A DNA stretch of 10,312 bases from the NCBI GenBank assembly GCA_946479185.1, contig CAMLFF010000086.1:1-10312 (forward strand), written 5' to 3'. The notes beneath the pieces are model-generated. The model had not been told where the DNA came from. It made no database searches and was given only the letters and a program-made list of their open reading frames with translations. This DNA is from an uncultured Sphingobium sp. GTDB lineage: Bacteria; Pseudomonadota; Alphaproteobacteria; Sphingomonadales; Sphingomonadaceae. Below, piece by piece: positions 1-8,160 of this stretch. Each line of letters opens with the position of its first letter. Position 1 is the first letter of the stretch. Both the position numbers and the translations under genes were made by a program.

Positions 1-579
1 GGTTGATGTAAAGATTTTCTCATATTCCTTCGACCGCTTATCGGCTTTGGAACCAAGCGCGGAGGCATAATCATATTTGTTCGAATGCACGGCCCAGAGA
101 TTGTCGACCAATGCCTTCAACGGATCGGACAGTTCCTCATAGGCCGTGACGCCATTGGCCCAAAGTGTATCGCCGCCAGCCTTCGGCACATTGATCGCGC
201 GCAGGATGGACGCCTGCGGATATGCATCGACGAAGGTGACGTCAGTATGCCAGCTCGACGCGGCATAGCCCTCCTTCGAATCCAGTTCGAGCAGGTAACG
301 CGATCCCTCTGCTACTGGCACTGTCGGATGCGCTACCGGCGCGCCGAGCAGCGCAGCAAAATCCTCGTGCCGCTGGTCGGTGAGCGCATCCTGATCACGG
401 AAGAAAATCACTTTGTGTCGGAGCAGCGCGTTGCGCACCGCCGCCAGTGTGACGGGATCGAGATCGCCCGAGAGCGCGACGCCCCGGACCTCCGCTCCAA
501 TGCGACCCGCGACCGGAACGATATCGAGCGAGCTTTCAGCGTCCGCTGCGTTGATGAAATTATGAATTTGGTCAGTCAT
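1..579 (-). CDS. TauD/TfdA-family 2-oxoglutarate-dependent dioxygenase (partial, 3' end outside window)
   Basis: The ATG at 579 follows a full AAGGAG ribosome site at 587-592, 7 bases upstream. The 193 codons present read without a stop to the window edge; family members are usually about 280-300 residues. The Fe(II)-binding HxD motif is seen as W110-H111-T112-D113, and the family-typical GGDTLWAN stretch lies at 135-142; the distal His and the 2-oxoglutarate-binding Arg would lie beyond the edge. Known family members oxidise taurine, alkyl sulfates, phenoxyacetates and related compounds, releasing sulfite, an aldehyde or phenol with CO2 and succinate. The substrate here cannot be read from the sequence. 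It is the last visible gene of a minus-strand operon behind a TBDR and a GPH transporter, 30 bases after the transporter stop, so it probably acts in the cytoplasm on the imported compound. The family call is secure; the substrate is unknown. Confidence 0.93.
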   Translation of the reverse strand, partial: MTDQIHNFINAADAESSLDIVPVAGRIGAEVRGVALSGDLDPVTLAAVRNALLRHKVIFFRDQDALTDQRHEDFAALLGAPVAHPTVPVAEGSRYLLELDSKEGYAASSWHTDVTFVDAYPQASILRAINVPKAGGDTLWANGVTAYEELSDPLKALVDNLWAVHSNKYDYASALGSKADKRSKEYEKIFTST

Positions 580-586
580 GTCCTGT

Positions 587-592
587 CTCCTT
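587..592 (-). promoter_or_regulatory. Strong ribosome binding site of the TauD-like gene
   Basis: On the minus strand AAGGAG lies 7 bases before the ATG at 579. It fixes the start codon. It is directly preceded by a run of eight C on the coding strand. Confidence 0.75.
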
Positions 593-609
593 GGGGGGGG
601 TGGGAGGGG
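593..609 (+). other. G-rich tract with G-quadruplex pattern
   Basis: The plus strand reads GGGGGGGGTGGGAGGGG: four or more G runs of at least three with one-base loops. It fills nearly the whole 30-base gap between the transporter stop (610-612) and the ribosome site of the TauD-like gene. The G strand is the template strand, so the mRNA carries the C-rich complement. The pattern fits the usual intramolecular G-quadruplex rule; folding or a regulatory role is inference. The run of eight is also prone to slippage, but it lies outside both reading frames. Confidence 0.5.
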
Positions 610-2043
610 TTATTCGGCGGCCACAGGGCGGAGCGCGACGGAAGCTGCGTCGCGTTCGTCAAGGGCACGGCGAATTTGGGTGTGCTGGGCCTCGTCCAAC
701 GGAAACCCGTGGATCAGCCAAGCGGAAAGCAGATGTGCGATGGTGGGGCCGAGCGCGAAGACGTACAGCAGCCCATTCAATGCTTCAGATGTGTTGCTGG
801 CAGCCTGCGGATTGAATCCGAGCCAACCGACAAGCGGCAATGCGATGCCAACCGCTATCGCCGCGCCGGCCTTGGCCGAGACGCTGAAGGCGGAGAAGAA
901 GAGCGCGGTGCGATCCTCGCCAGTGCGCAAGCGGTTTTCGTCGGCAACATCGGCGACCATTGAGCGAAGCATGAGATTGCCCGATCCCTGCGCAAGACCC
1001 TGCGCCACGGTCAGCACCAGCAGCAGGCCCAACTGGCCGGGCACCACGAACAGCAGTCCAAGATTGATAACGACCTGCGCGATCTCGCCGGTCACCGCTG
1101 CGCGATGCTTGCCGATGCGATAGCCGATCTGCGCCCAGATCGGGCCGGCGACGATGCCGAAGATGAACTGAAAGAGATAGAGGCCGCTCGCCCACTGTGG
1201 CAGGCCCATGTAGAAGGTGGCGAAGAAGACGATCAGGCCCGCACGGGTGCTCTGCCCCACCGTGACGGCCAGATCGGAGAGCAGGACACGGCGCAGCAGC
1301 GGATCGCCAAAGACGACAGCCAGCGTACGGCGGAGCGGCTCGCGTGCGTCTCGCCGGGCAGCCACGGCTTCGGGGAAGGCTCGCAGCGCCAGCGGCAGGG
1401 TGATGCCCAGGGTTAGCAGCACCACAGCGCCCATTGTCGCCAGCTTAAGCGCACCGTCGCCCGGATCGAACTGGTCGATGATCGTGGGCAGGATCAGTAC
1501 GACAAGCAGTGCGACGGCGGTAGCGACGGTCTGGAATGTCGCGACGCGCGTACGCTCATGATAATGGCCGGAAATCTCGCCCGACCATGCGAGATACGGG
1601 ATCTGCATCATCGACCAGCCGAGATAGAGCACGAACAGCGCCAGCCCCAGATAAGCGGGCGTGACGAGTGACGCGCTTGGGAAGAAGAGCGCGACGGACG
1701 ACAGGCCGAAAAGGAGCGCACCCGCGAAAATCCACGGACGGCGGCGACCGAAGCGGCTGCGGGTCCGATCGCTGAGCGCACCGATCAGCGGATCGGCCAC
1801 CGCACCCCAGAGGCGCTCACCCAGAAAGATGGCGCCGATCATCGCCAGCGACAGGCCGAAATGCTGTGCATAAATAGCAGGCAAATGGACCGCGAGCGGC
1901 ATCTGCGCCGCTGCAATGGGCACCGCGAGCGAGGAGAATCCCGCTAACCGCCAGCCGCTCAACCGAACCTCTGCTGGGCGTTGGGAAACGGTGGGAGGGC
2001 GCTTTGCCCGCTCCCGCCGCTGCGAAGGATAGATCGTCGCCAT
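610..2043 (-). CDS. GPH-family (MFS superfamily) sugar/cation symporter
   Basis: This is a 477-residue polytopic inner-membrane protein. The GPH (glycoside-pentoside-hexuronide:cation symporter; MelB/LacS-like) signature is at residues 84-104: D-P-L-I-G-A-L-S-D-R-T-R-S-R-F-G-R-R-R-P-W, the cytoplasmic loop 2-3 motif. The rest is about 12 hydrophobic segments, and a second charged loop (VADVADENRLRTGEDR) near residue 370 matches the family's later conserved loop. ATG 2043 is preferred because GAGG sits 6 bases upstream; an in-frame GTG at 2055 overlaps the TBDR stop but has no ribosome site. Only 8 bases separate it from the TBDR gene, so the two are co-transcribed: the receptor would bring a ligand into the periplasm and this symporter would carry it, or a hydrolysis product, into the cytoplasm. 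Exact substrate unknown. Confidence 0.9.
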   Translation of the reverse strand: MATIYPSQRRERAKRPPTVSQRPAEVRLSGWRLAGFSSLAVPIAAAQMPLAVHLPAIYAQHFGLSLAMIGAIFLGERLWGAVADPLIGALSDRTRSRFGRRRPWIFAGALLFGLSSVALFFPSASLVTPAYLGLALFVLYLGWSMMQIPYLAWSGEISGHYHERTRVATFQTVATAVALLVVLILPTIIDQFDPGDGALKLATMGAVVLLTLGITLPLALRAFPEAVAARRDAREPLRRTLAVVFGDPLLRRVLLSDLAVTVGQSTRAGLIVFFATFYMGLPQWASGLYLFQFIFGIVAGPIWAQIGYRIGKHRAAVTGEIAQVVINLGLLFVVPGQLGLLLVLTVAQGLAQGSGNLMLRSMVADVADENRLRTGEDRTALFFSAFSVSAKAGAAIAVGIALPLVGWLGFNPQAASNTSEALNGLLYVFALGPTIAHLLSAWLIHGFPLDEAQHTQIRRALDERDAASVALRPVAAE

Positions 2044-2049
2044 CTGCTG

Positions 2050-2053
2050 CCTC
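2050..2053 (-). promoter_or_regulatory. Ribosome binding site deciding the transporter start
   Basis: GAGG on the minus strand lies 6 bases before ATG 2043 and overlaps the TGA stop (2052-2054) of the upstream TBDR gene. This favours the 477-residue product over a GTG start at 2055 and suggests translational coupling. Confidence 0.6.
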
Positions 2054-4451
2054 ACAATCTGGTCTTGAGGGTGACGCCAAAGGTGCGCGGGTCGCCGATC
2101 GTGCCGGTGACGGTGCCGATGGGGCTCGCGCTGAGCGCCTGGAAATAGTCGGTGTTGGTCAGGTTGCGCGCCCAGAAAGACACATCCCAGCGGCCATCCT
2201 CGCTCCGCACGCCGATGCGCGCATTAAGTAGGCCATAGCCCGGCACCTGCGCATAATGGCTGTTGCTGGACGAGGTGTTGAAGGTCGATCGGTGCGAGAA
2301 ATCGGCATGGCCATAGACCTCGACCGCCCCATCCCCCACCGGCTGCGCCACATCGGCACCCAGCGAGTAAGTGAACTTCGGAACGCCGGGCAGTTGCGTG
2401 CCGGTCAGGTTCTGGGTCGGCGCAAGCGCGGCGTTGTTTTCGGGTGCCTGCGGAGCGTTGGTATAGCTGCGGTAGGTCGCCTCGACATAGGAGGCGGATG
2501 CGGTCAGGCTCACCCATTTGCTGGGGCTGTAGGCGATGTCCCCCTCGATGCCGCGGGAACGCACCTTGGGGATGTTCGAGATATATTGGATGCCAACGCC
2601 GACCGGGCTAATTTCGGTGATCGCAGTCTGATAATCGCTGACCTCGGTCCAATAGCCCGCCAGATTGAATGTCAGTGCCTTGTCCAGAAACTGGCTCTTG
2701 AGGCCGAGTTCGAAATTGTCGACCGTCTCTGGCTTGACCTGCGCGACGGCACCGGTCGGGATGTTGGTGAGATTGAGCCCGCCCGACTTGTTGCCGCGCG
2801 AATAAGAGCTGTAGAGAAGGACGTCCGATGCGACCTTCCAGCTCAGCGTGGCGAGGCCGGAGACGCTGTCATCCTTGATCCCGATGCTGTAGCTGGTGCG
2901 GGGGTTGAACTGATTGCGGATCGCTGTGGCCGCGGCGGCCGTCGCGGTCGGGAGTGTGGAAAGGTCGGTGCCCGCCACCCAATATTGGCGGTAGACGCCG
3001 CTCTTGTCCTCATGCGTGTAGCGAAGGCCGCCGGTTAAACTCAGCGCATCCGTGATTTTCCAGCTTGCCTGGCCGAACAGCGCGTAGCTTTTGGTCACCG
3101 GCTCCGAATAGCTGTTGGCCTCGAACCCGTTCAGCGCTGCATTGGAGATCAGCGGGTCGACAGCAGGCAGGTTCCAGTTAGGAGCTGCCGATCCATAGGC
3201 CGATGCGCCGTAACCGCGCACAGTCTGCCAGAAATAATAGGCACCCACGATCCATTCGATACGGTTGGTGCCGGTGGAGGCGAGACGTAGCTCCTGACTG
3301 AACTGGCGTTGACGGTTGGCCTGCTGCGCCTTGGTCGTCACCGGCAGGCCGGTGCCGTCGCCGTCGTTCGCCGGATCCCAGTTCCACCAGCGATAGGCGG
3401 TGACGTAGGTGAGCGCGACATCGCCCAGGAAAGTTGGACCAAGGTCCCAGTCGACCTGCCCGGATACGCCGTAGCTTTTCATGAAAGCCTGATAGGGACT
3501 GTTGGAATCGCCTTTGCGGGCGAAGGGATCGCCGGGCAGCAGCGCGTAACCCGCCCGCGCGGCACGCAGCACCACATTGTTGGCGATGGCCACACCGCTG
3601 TCGTAATTGGTGAAATAGGCGACCGGAATGTTCAGCACATAACGCTGAGTTTGCTTCGAGTAATCCGCGATCAGCTTGACCGAGAGGCTGTCTGCCGGCT
3701 TGACCAGCAACTGGCCGCGAACCGAGACATTATCATAATCCTGCGCCCGCGAACCGTCGTGGACATTGGTGAGGAAGCCGTCACGGTGCGTATCTGCAAT
3801 CGAGAGACGGAAGGCCATTTTGTCGGCGATGATCGGCGCGGAGATCGACCCCCGGACCTGATGATAGCCATAGTCGCCGCCGGTAGCCTCGCCAAAGAAT
3901 TCGGGCGTGAAGCTGGGCGCCTGGCTGGTGATATTGATCGCGCCCGCCGTCGTGTTCTTGCCGAACAGCGTGCCCTGCGGGCCGCGCAACACCTCGATCT
4001 GCTGGAGATCTACGAGGTCGAATTGCGACTGGCCGGGGCGACCATAATAGACATTGTCGAGATAGAAGCCGACGCCATTCTCCAGCCCGTCGTTGGTGAG
4101 CGCGACATTGGCGCCGAGACCACGAATGTTGACGTTGGTGTTGCGTGGATTGAAGCTGAACACCTGCAAACTTGGCACAAGTTGTTGCACCTGCCCCAAG
4201 GTAAAGTTGCCGGTCTTCTCGAGCGTGTCCGCGCTGACGACACTGAGTGCGATCGGCACGTCCTGCGCATCTTCGTCGCGGCGGCGCGCGGTCACGACGA
4301 TGGCATCGCCCGCGCTCTCATCATCGGCCGCAACAGCCGAGGCAGAAGCATCCGCCGCGAAAGCTGACGTGGACAGAAGCGTCGTAAGGCAAGCGACGGA
4401 CAGCAACAGGAGGCGTCGCCGCCTGACAATGGTATTGCTATGATTTTTCAC
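2052..4451 (-). CDS. TonB-dependent outer-membrane receptor, intact
   Basis: At 799 residues this has the family's normal length. It starts with GTG at 4451, with AGGGA 5 bases upstream and no better ATG nearby. Residues 1-32 form a signal peptide (RRRR, a hydrophobic stretch, then SAFA) with cleavage likely after Ala32. A TonB-box-like DAIVVTARRR lies at 49-58. The plug domain follows, with the typical QIEVLRGPQGTLFGKNT stretch near 151-167 and AGAINI just after. The rest is a 22-strand-type barrel rich in aromatic and Ser/Asn turns, ending in an amphipathic strand (TFGVTLKTRL). It imports a bulky or scarce ligand across the outer membrane using TonB energy. It is the first gene of the TBDR-transporter-dioxygenase operon, so the ligand is probably a sugar-like or sulfated organic compound. 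The sequence does not show which. No frameshift or internal stop is seen. Confidence 0.95.
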   Translation of the reverse strand: MKNHSNTIVRRRRLLLLSVACLTTLLSTSAFAADASASAVAADDESAGDAIVVTARRRDEDAQDVPIALSVVSADTLEKTGNFTLGQVQQLVPSLQVFSFNPRNTNVNIRGLGANVALTNDGLENGVGFYLDNVYYGRPGQSQFDLVDLQQIEVLRGPQGTLFGKNTTAGAINITSQAPSFTPEFFGEATGGDYGYHQVRGSISAPIIADKMAFRLSIADTHRDGFLTNVHDGSRAQDYDNVSVRGQLLVKPADSLSVKLIADYSKQTQRYVLNIPVAYFTNYDSGVAIANNVVLRAARAGYALLPGDPFARKGDSNSPYQAFMKSYGVSGQVDWDLGPTFLGDVALTYVTAYRWWNWDPANDGDGTGLPVTTKAQQANRQRQFSQELRLASTGTNRIEWIVGAYYFWQTVRGYGASAYGSAAPNWNLPAVDPLISNAALNGFEANSYSEPVTKSYALFGQASWKITDALSLTGGLRYTHEDKSGVYRQYWVAGTDLSTLPTATAAAATAIRNQFNPRTSYSIGIKDDSVSGLATLSWKVASDVLLYSSYSRGNKSGGLNLTNIPTGAVAQVKPETVDNFELGLKSQFLDKALTFNLAGYWTEVSDYQTAITEISPVGVGIQYISNIPKVRSRGIEGDIAYSPSKWVSLTASASYVEATYRSYTNAPQAPENNAALAPTQNLTGTQLPGVPKFTYSLGADVAQPVGDGAVEVYGHADFSHRSTFNTSSSNSHYAQVPGYGLLNARIGVRSEDGRWDVSFWARNLTNTDYFQALSASPIGTVTGTIGDPRTFGVTLKTRL

Positions 4452-4802
4452 GAATTTCCCTGTGTCATTATGTCACGGCGGTCGCGGGAGGCTCGAAGGC
4501 ATGGGATCGCCATTCGCAAAGCATGTTGAATGCGTTACGGCGATGTGAGGGCACGGCCCCGCGCCACCGCAAAGCGGCGAGACGAACGGATGGAGCCTGC
4601 GATCTGGAGCAGACGGGAGTTTCCCGAGGCGCAAGGCGCGCCCAGATGCTATGGAGAGTCTATGATATGGCGCATCGTCATTTCCCCAATTGGTTGGGGG
4701 GAACACGATCCCGGGCGTGGTCGCCTTAGCATCGTGCGCTTTAGCCGTTGTTGACGCGGAGCAAGCTGCATCCCTTCAAAAGCCGCGGGCCGTGCTGGCA
4801 AA

Positions 4803-4883
4803 GCGGTTGCATCGTCGAACCGCCTTGCAGAACGCGATAGCCAATCGCGTCCCGAAGAAATCTCTACTTATTCAATAGAGATT
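4803..4883. promoter_or_regulatory. Cluster of three adjacent inverted repeats (operator array or structured leader)
   Basis: Three perfect dyads follow each other: GCGGTT-N9-AACCGC (4803-4823), ACGCGAT-N5-ATCGCGT (4832-4850) and AATCTCTA-N9-TAGAGATT (4859-4883). Their centres are about 28-30 bases apart, close to three helical turns. The last overlaps the TATAAT at 4881-4886. They could be binding sites for a regulator of the receptor operon, or tandem hairpins in its long 5' leader. The repeats are seen directly; the function is inferred. Confidence 0.4.
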
Positions 4884-4886
4884 ATA
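4881..4886 (-). promoter_or_regulatory. Candidate -10 box (TATAAT) for the receptor operon
   Basis: A perfect TATAAT reads leftward here, but no good -35 box exists at 16-18 bases (the best is a GACA core at about 20). A start here would give a leader of roughly 425 bases before the GTG at 4451. The AT-rich dyad 4859-4883 would cover the transcription start, a usual place for a repressor. Weak evidence overall. Confidence 0.3.
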
Positions 4887-5047
4887 TGGGCAATATAGCT
4901 TTGCTTTGTCGCCGTAAGATTTCACTTTCGGCAGGTCTTAGGAACTTGATCTAGGCGGAATAGGATTGCTGTGAGTGTAGAACGGCCCTCAGAAAGAAAA
5001 ACCGCATTGAGAAACGGCCAGAAATGGCGCGTCGCTGATAGTCCGGC

Positions 5048-5470
5048 TCAATTGGCGCGACCGACAGCTTCGGTCAGGCCAAGCCGACGGCTCGCGATGG
5101 CGGCCTTCTTGACCTGATCCACCGCCCAGGCCTGCCGCGCCATCGGGTTGCCACGCACAGCTGGCGCCGCGAACCCGTCGAACTGGGCATCATAAGCTGG
5201 GTGGACCGCGACAAGCTGGCCCTGAAGATGCGTAGAAAGCTCGGTGATGGCCAAGCCTTTCTCCGCCAGCATCCCGCTGATCTCGTCACAATAATCCTGG
5301 CTGGGGGCAGCGCGGTCGAGATCGAACAGGCGCGCATCCCAGCTGGGAATCTGCACGCCCTTGTAGCCGAGTGCGGCCACCCAATCTGCAATCGCCGCCA
5401 GACTGTTGAACGGAGGGGCGTCCCCAGCGAACTGGGCGAGGAATATCGCTGGCCCCTTGATCGTCTTCAT
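5048..5470 (-). pseudogene. Sugar-phosphate isomerase/epimerase-like TIM barrel, N-terminal half (gene split by inversion)
   Basis: Residues 1-132 look like the front half of a xylose-isomerase-like TIM barrel, with segments YKGVQIPSWD, ELSTHLQGQLVAVHPAYD and KKAAIASRRLGL. After Leu132 the frame runs into eight unrelated residues (TEAVGRAN) and a stop. The family continues at this point with a stretch like SAHASFSGALAWPY, which is found on the opposite strand from 8693. The ATG at 5470 overlaps the Gfo/Idh stop as ATGA, so the two were translationally coupled. This half carries none of the expected metal ligands, so alone it should be inactive. Members act on keto- or hydroxy-sugars (isomerisation, epimerisation or elimination); the exact reaction is not readable. 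The break lies at TCAGG 5074-5078. It could still be translated as a 140-residue fragment. Confidence 0.88.
5074..5078 (-). repeat. Left inversion breakpoint microhomology (CCTGA on the minus strand)
   Basis: The epimerase front half reads ...GGCCTGACC here and the back half reads ...GTCCTGAGC at 8689-8693. The shared CCTGA lies in inverted orientation, and family similarity stops exactly at it on both sides. Crossing over at this point restores the reading frame (Leu132-Ser133). Confidence 0.75.
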
Positions 5471-6594
5471 GCTTCGCTCACTCCTGACTCACATTGCAGC
5501 GCAACCCAGCCGGACTGTGAAGCGCTGGCTCGAACGGCGGTGTCGATGAATGTCATGCCCCGCAGACCATCGGTCAGGCCGGGCAGCAAGGAGCCGGGTT
5601 CGCCACGCAGGAGCTTTGCGAAATCTCGGTACAGATTGGCAAAGGCCTCAAGATAGCCCTCCGGATGACCGCCGGGTGTGCGCACGCTGGCGTGCGTTTG
5701 GGGCGTGCCAGCCCGCAAGACCTCCATTCTCCCGTCAAGGTGCTTGAGCAGCATGCTGTTCGGCTCCTCCTGCTGCCAGGAGAGGCCGGCTTTGTCTCCA
5801 TAAACCCGTATCCGAACACCATTCAGTTCGCCCACTTCAATCTGGCTGGCTAGCAGCGCACCGCGCGCGCCATTTTCAAAGCGGAGCAGCACCGTGCAGT
5901 CGTCATCGAGAAGGCGTCCGGGAACGACGGCAGCCAGATCGGGCATGATCTGTGTCACGCGAAGACCGGTGACAAATTCAGCCAGGTGAAAGGCATGGAC
6001 GCCAATGTCGCCGATGCATCCACCCAGTCCGGCGCGAGCAGGGTCAACCCGCCACTCGGCCTGCTTGCCCTGCGCTGGCTCGGCGAGCCAGCCCTGCGAA
6101 TATTCCACAACGACCTTGCGAATGGTGCCAAGTTCACCGGCGGCAATCCGCGCCTTCGCTTCACGGGCCATTGGATAGCCCGAATAGGTATAGGTAAGAC
6201 CGTAAGGCAGCTTGGCGTGCTCCAGCACGGCCGCAAGTTCCCGCGCTTCGTCCAACGTGGCGGTCATCGGCTTGTCGCTGATCACCGGAAAGCCAGCCTC
6301 CAGCGCCGCACGGGCGGCAGGCAAATGGTGATGATTGGGGCTGACAACGGAAATAAAGTCCACCCCGTCGGGCCGTGCCTTTTCCGCTGCGAGCATCGCT
6401 GCCACGTCGGCATAGGCGCGGTCCGGATCGATCCGGTAGTAATCGCCAGCCGCCGATGAGCGGGCAGCATCGGACGAGAAAGCGCCTGCAACCAGCTCGA
6501 TCTCGCGATCCAACTCTGCGGCGATGCGATGAATAGGACCAATGAAGGAGCCTGGTCCGCCCCCTATCATGCCCATTCGCAGGCGCTTGCTCAT
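5467..6594 (-). CDS. Gfo/Idh/MocA-family NAD(P)-dependent oxidoreductase
   Basis: The product has 375 residues, normal for the family. ATG 6594 is chosen because GGAGAGG precedes it; an in-frame extension to 6627 adds 11 unlike residues. An N-terminal Rossmann fold has GMIGGGPGS at 8-16, and the family EKP motif appears as DKP at 107-109, with Lys108 the likely catalytic lysine. [10 protein letters not shown] at 195-204 supplies the conserved Asp196/His200 of the C-terminal substrate domain. Members oxidise or reduce a sugar or cyclitol hydroxyl with NAD(P), often at C3 of glycosides; a cytoplasmic location is expected, since no signal peptide is seen. Its stop overlaps the ATG of the epimerase half (ATGA). 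In the restored order it lies between TBDR2 and the epimerase, followed by subunit-3 and GMC genes, suggesting work on a keto-sugar. It lies wholly within the inverted segment and is undamaged. Confidence 0.93.
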   Translation of the reverse strand: MSKRLRMGMIGGGPGSFIGPIHRIAAELDREIELVAGAFSSDAARSSAAGDYYRIDPDRAYADVAAMLAAEKARPDGVDFISVVSPNHHHLPAARAALEAGFPVISDKPMTATLDEARELAAVLEHAKLPYGLTYTYSGYPMAREAKARIAAGELGTIRKVVVEYSQGWLAEPAQGKQAEWRVDPARAGLGGCIGDIGVHAFHLAEFVTGLRVTQIMPDLAAVVPGRLLDDDCTVLLRFENGARGALLASQIEVGELNGVRIRVYGDKAGLSWQQEEPNSMLLKHLDGRMEVLRAGTPQTHASVRTPGGHPEGYLEAFANLYRDFAKLLRGEPGSLLPGLTDGLRGMTFIDTAVRASASQSGWVALQCESGVSEA

Positions 6595-6611
6595 CTTGCC
6601 TCTCCAGCGTG

Positions 6612-6662
6612 GGACCAGACCCGCCATGACATGCGCTGAGCGATCACGTCGAGGTCTGGTCC
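6612..6662 (-). promoter_or_regulatory. 10-bp perfect inverted repeat between TBDR2 and Gfo/Idh (intra-operon stem-loop)
   Basis: GGACCAGACC at 6612-6621 is perfectly repeated in inverse as GGTCTGGTCC at 6653-6662, with 31 bases between. It fills most of the 78-base gap after the TBDR2 stop and ends 18 bases before the Gfo/Idh ATG. There is no T-run, so it is not a typical terminator. It may be an mRNA-stabilising or partial-attenuation hairpin that sets receptor against enzyme levels, or a protein-binding dyad. Confidence 0.55.
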
Positions 6663-6672
6663 GTTGCAGTCA

Positions 6673-8160
6673 TCAGAAGTCGACGCCCAGGCGAACGCCA
6701 ACCGCACGAACCGCATCATAGCTCCAGCGCTGGACCAGCGTGAGCGCTCCGGCGTTGATTCCGTCTCCGGCTTCCACTTCGATCGAGACCGGACGGATCT
6801 CGTTGAAGCAATTCTTGCAGAACAGCGAGAGGTTCCAGCGATCGCTGCGGATGCCGATATTGGCGTCGAACGTATCCCATGCCGGGATGGTCGCTCCGGG
6901 TGCATATTCGCTCAGCAGCGATGAGCGGTGATAGAAGCTGCCGCCAATACCGGCTTTTAGGCTGCCACTAAGCACATGCTCATAGTCGGCCGAAACAACG
7001 GACGTGAACTGTGCCGATTGTGGAACGCGGCGGCCAGAAACGTCGAAGGTGCCGTTCGCCGTGCAGCTTGCTGCAACCTGCCCCGGATAGCATTCGCGGC
7101 CCGGATAGCTGTCATATTTGGCATCAACCAGCGTGGCGGCGCCCGTAATCGTCAGCCCCGGCAGCGGACGGGCCTGAACACTGAACTCAACGCCTTGGGT
7201 CGTTGCCTTTGCAGCGTTCGACAGGGTGATCGTCTGCAAGGCAGCGTTGAATGCCTGAACCTGAAGATCATCGAATTTCGTATGAAATGCGGACAGGCTG
7301 ACGTTCAGGCGGCGATCGAACAGGGATTGCTTGATGCCGATTTCCCCACCCTTGGAGATTTCGGGATCGACAGCAAGATTAGCGCTGGGTCCTGGCGACG
7401 CGTTGGAGAAGCCGGGGCCCTTATAGCCATGACCATAGAAGCCATAGATCAGCGTCGTCGGGGATGCTTCCCAGTCCAGCCCGACCTTCCAGCTGAAATT
7501 GGTGTTCTTGGCGCGCCCGTCAAAGCTGTTATTCGGCACACCCAGCGTCACGAAGTAGGAATTCTCATTCTCCCGCAACCGCAGGCTGACATTGTCGTGC
7601 GTGACACGACCGCCAGCGATCAGCTTGAGCTGTTCTGTGACACGGTAGCTGAGCTGGCCGAATGCTGCATAGCTTTCACTGCTGTTCCGGGCGGTATAAT
7701 CCTGCCCGAGAAAATAGAGATTGCTTGTGCCGCAAGCAGGCGGTGGCCCCGCGGTGACCGGAGCGCCAACGCAGAATGGGAACCCGCCGGTGACGAATGA
7801 CGGCAAACCGGAATTGCCGCCGCGCGCGCCTGCGAAATTGTTGGTGGAGTTGAAATAATACAGGCCGACCTGACCGCTCAGGACATTCTCTGCGGGTAGC
7901 GCGATCCGCAATTCGTTGGAGAACTGATCGTAGCTGCTGCGCATCGCGTTGCGATTGAGATAGTCGGACGGCGTGAAATCGGAATCGAAGGTCTGGTTGA
8001 GGCTGTAGGTCTTCCAGGCGGCTACGTTGCTGATCTCCATCCCATTATCCAGGCTGACCGCAATTTTCGCTTGCAGCCCAGGCGCTACGCCTTCACCTGG
8101 GCGAAGGAATGGATGTCGGTTGGGTGTCTGCGCTCTCTGACAGGCAGGTCGGGGCGGCAA
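6673..8160 (-). pseudogene. TonB-dependent receptor, 5'-truncated (barrel only)
   Basis: The open frame (495 codons from a TTG at 8160) ends with a canonical TBDR C-terminus (VGVRLGVDF) and shows barrel segments such as NGMEISNVAAWK, YDQFSNELRIAL and GEIGIKQSLFDRRLNVSLSAF. Receptor-like sequence starts only about residue 28 (near base 8080). The preceding codons are the antisense of the AraC remnant. The signal peptide, TonB box and the whole plug domain, roughly 280-300 residues, are missing, so it cannot work as a gated receptor. No frameshift or stop interrupts the rest, which suggests recent loss. It is unlike the intact receptor at 2052-4451 in detail, so it is not a duplicate of it. In the restored order it heads the Gfo/Idh-epimerase-GMC operon. 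The loss of its 5' end is explained by a deletion that also removed the AraC 5' end. Confidence 0.85.
8076..8102. repeat. Inverted repeat at the TBDR2/AraC deletion junction
   Basis: GCCCAGG at 8076-8082 pairs with CCTGGGC at 8096-8102, and inside it AGGCG-CTA-CGCCT (8080-8092) forms an alternative hairpin. Receptor similarity stops just left of it and AraC similarity starts within it. Such dyads can promote deletion; that role is inference. Confidence 0.4.

Larger units (their letters stand above)
4452..5047. other. 596-base gene-free region upstream of the receptor operon
   Basis: No open frame here shows a recognisable domain, signal peptide or convincing ribosome site. It holds the leader and probable promoter of the receptor operon (read leftward) and the bases just after the truncated epimerase half. 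Notable are three consecutive inverted repeats at 4803-4883, a TATAAT at 4881-4886 (minus strand), a CCCCAA/TTGGGG dyad at 4684-4699, and a CGGGA/TCCCG dyad at 4614-4626. No tRNA, IS end or clear terminator was seen. Confidence 0.6.

Noticed and set aside
85..963. Plus-strand open frame of 292 codons
   Set aside because: It runs antisense across the TauD-like gene and the transporter end. Its translation is Arg/Cys-rich with no motif.
2044..2055. GTG 2055 as transporter start, overlapping the TBDR stop
   Set aside because: No ribosome site precedes it, whereas ATG 2043 has GAGG at the right distance. It remains possible as a coupled start.
3309..4367. Long plus-strand open frame of 352 codons
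   Set aside because: It is antisense to the well-supported TBDR and has no recognisable domain. High-GC coding DNA commonly gives such shadow frames.
4614..4626. CGGGA-gtt-TCCCG hairpin as a terminator
   Set aside because: The stem is only 5 bp and no T-run follows on either strand. The dyad at 4684-4699 fails for the same reason.
4690..4878. Small frame in the gene-free region (62 codons, plus strand)
   Set aside because: No ribosome site, no signal or domain, and it runs through the inverted-repeat cluster; also absent from any family I recognise.
6595..6627. Upstream start for Gfo/Idh at 6627
   Set aside because: The added 11 residues are not family-like, and ATG 6594 is preceded by GGAGAGG.
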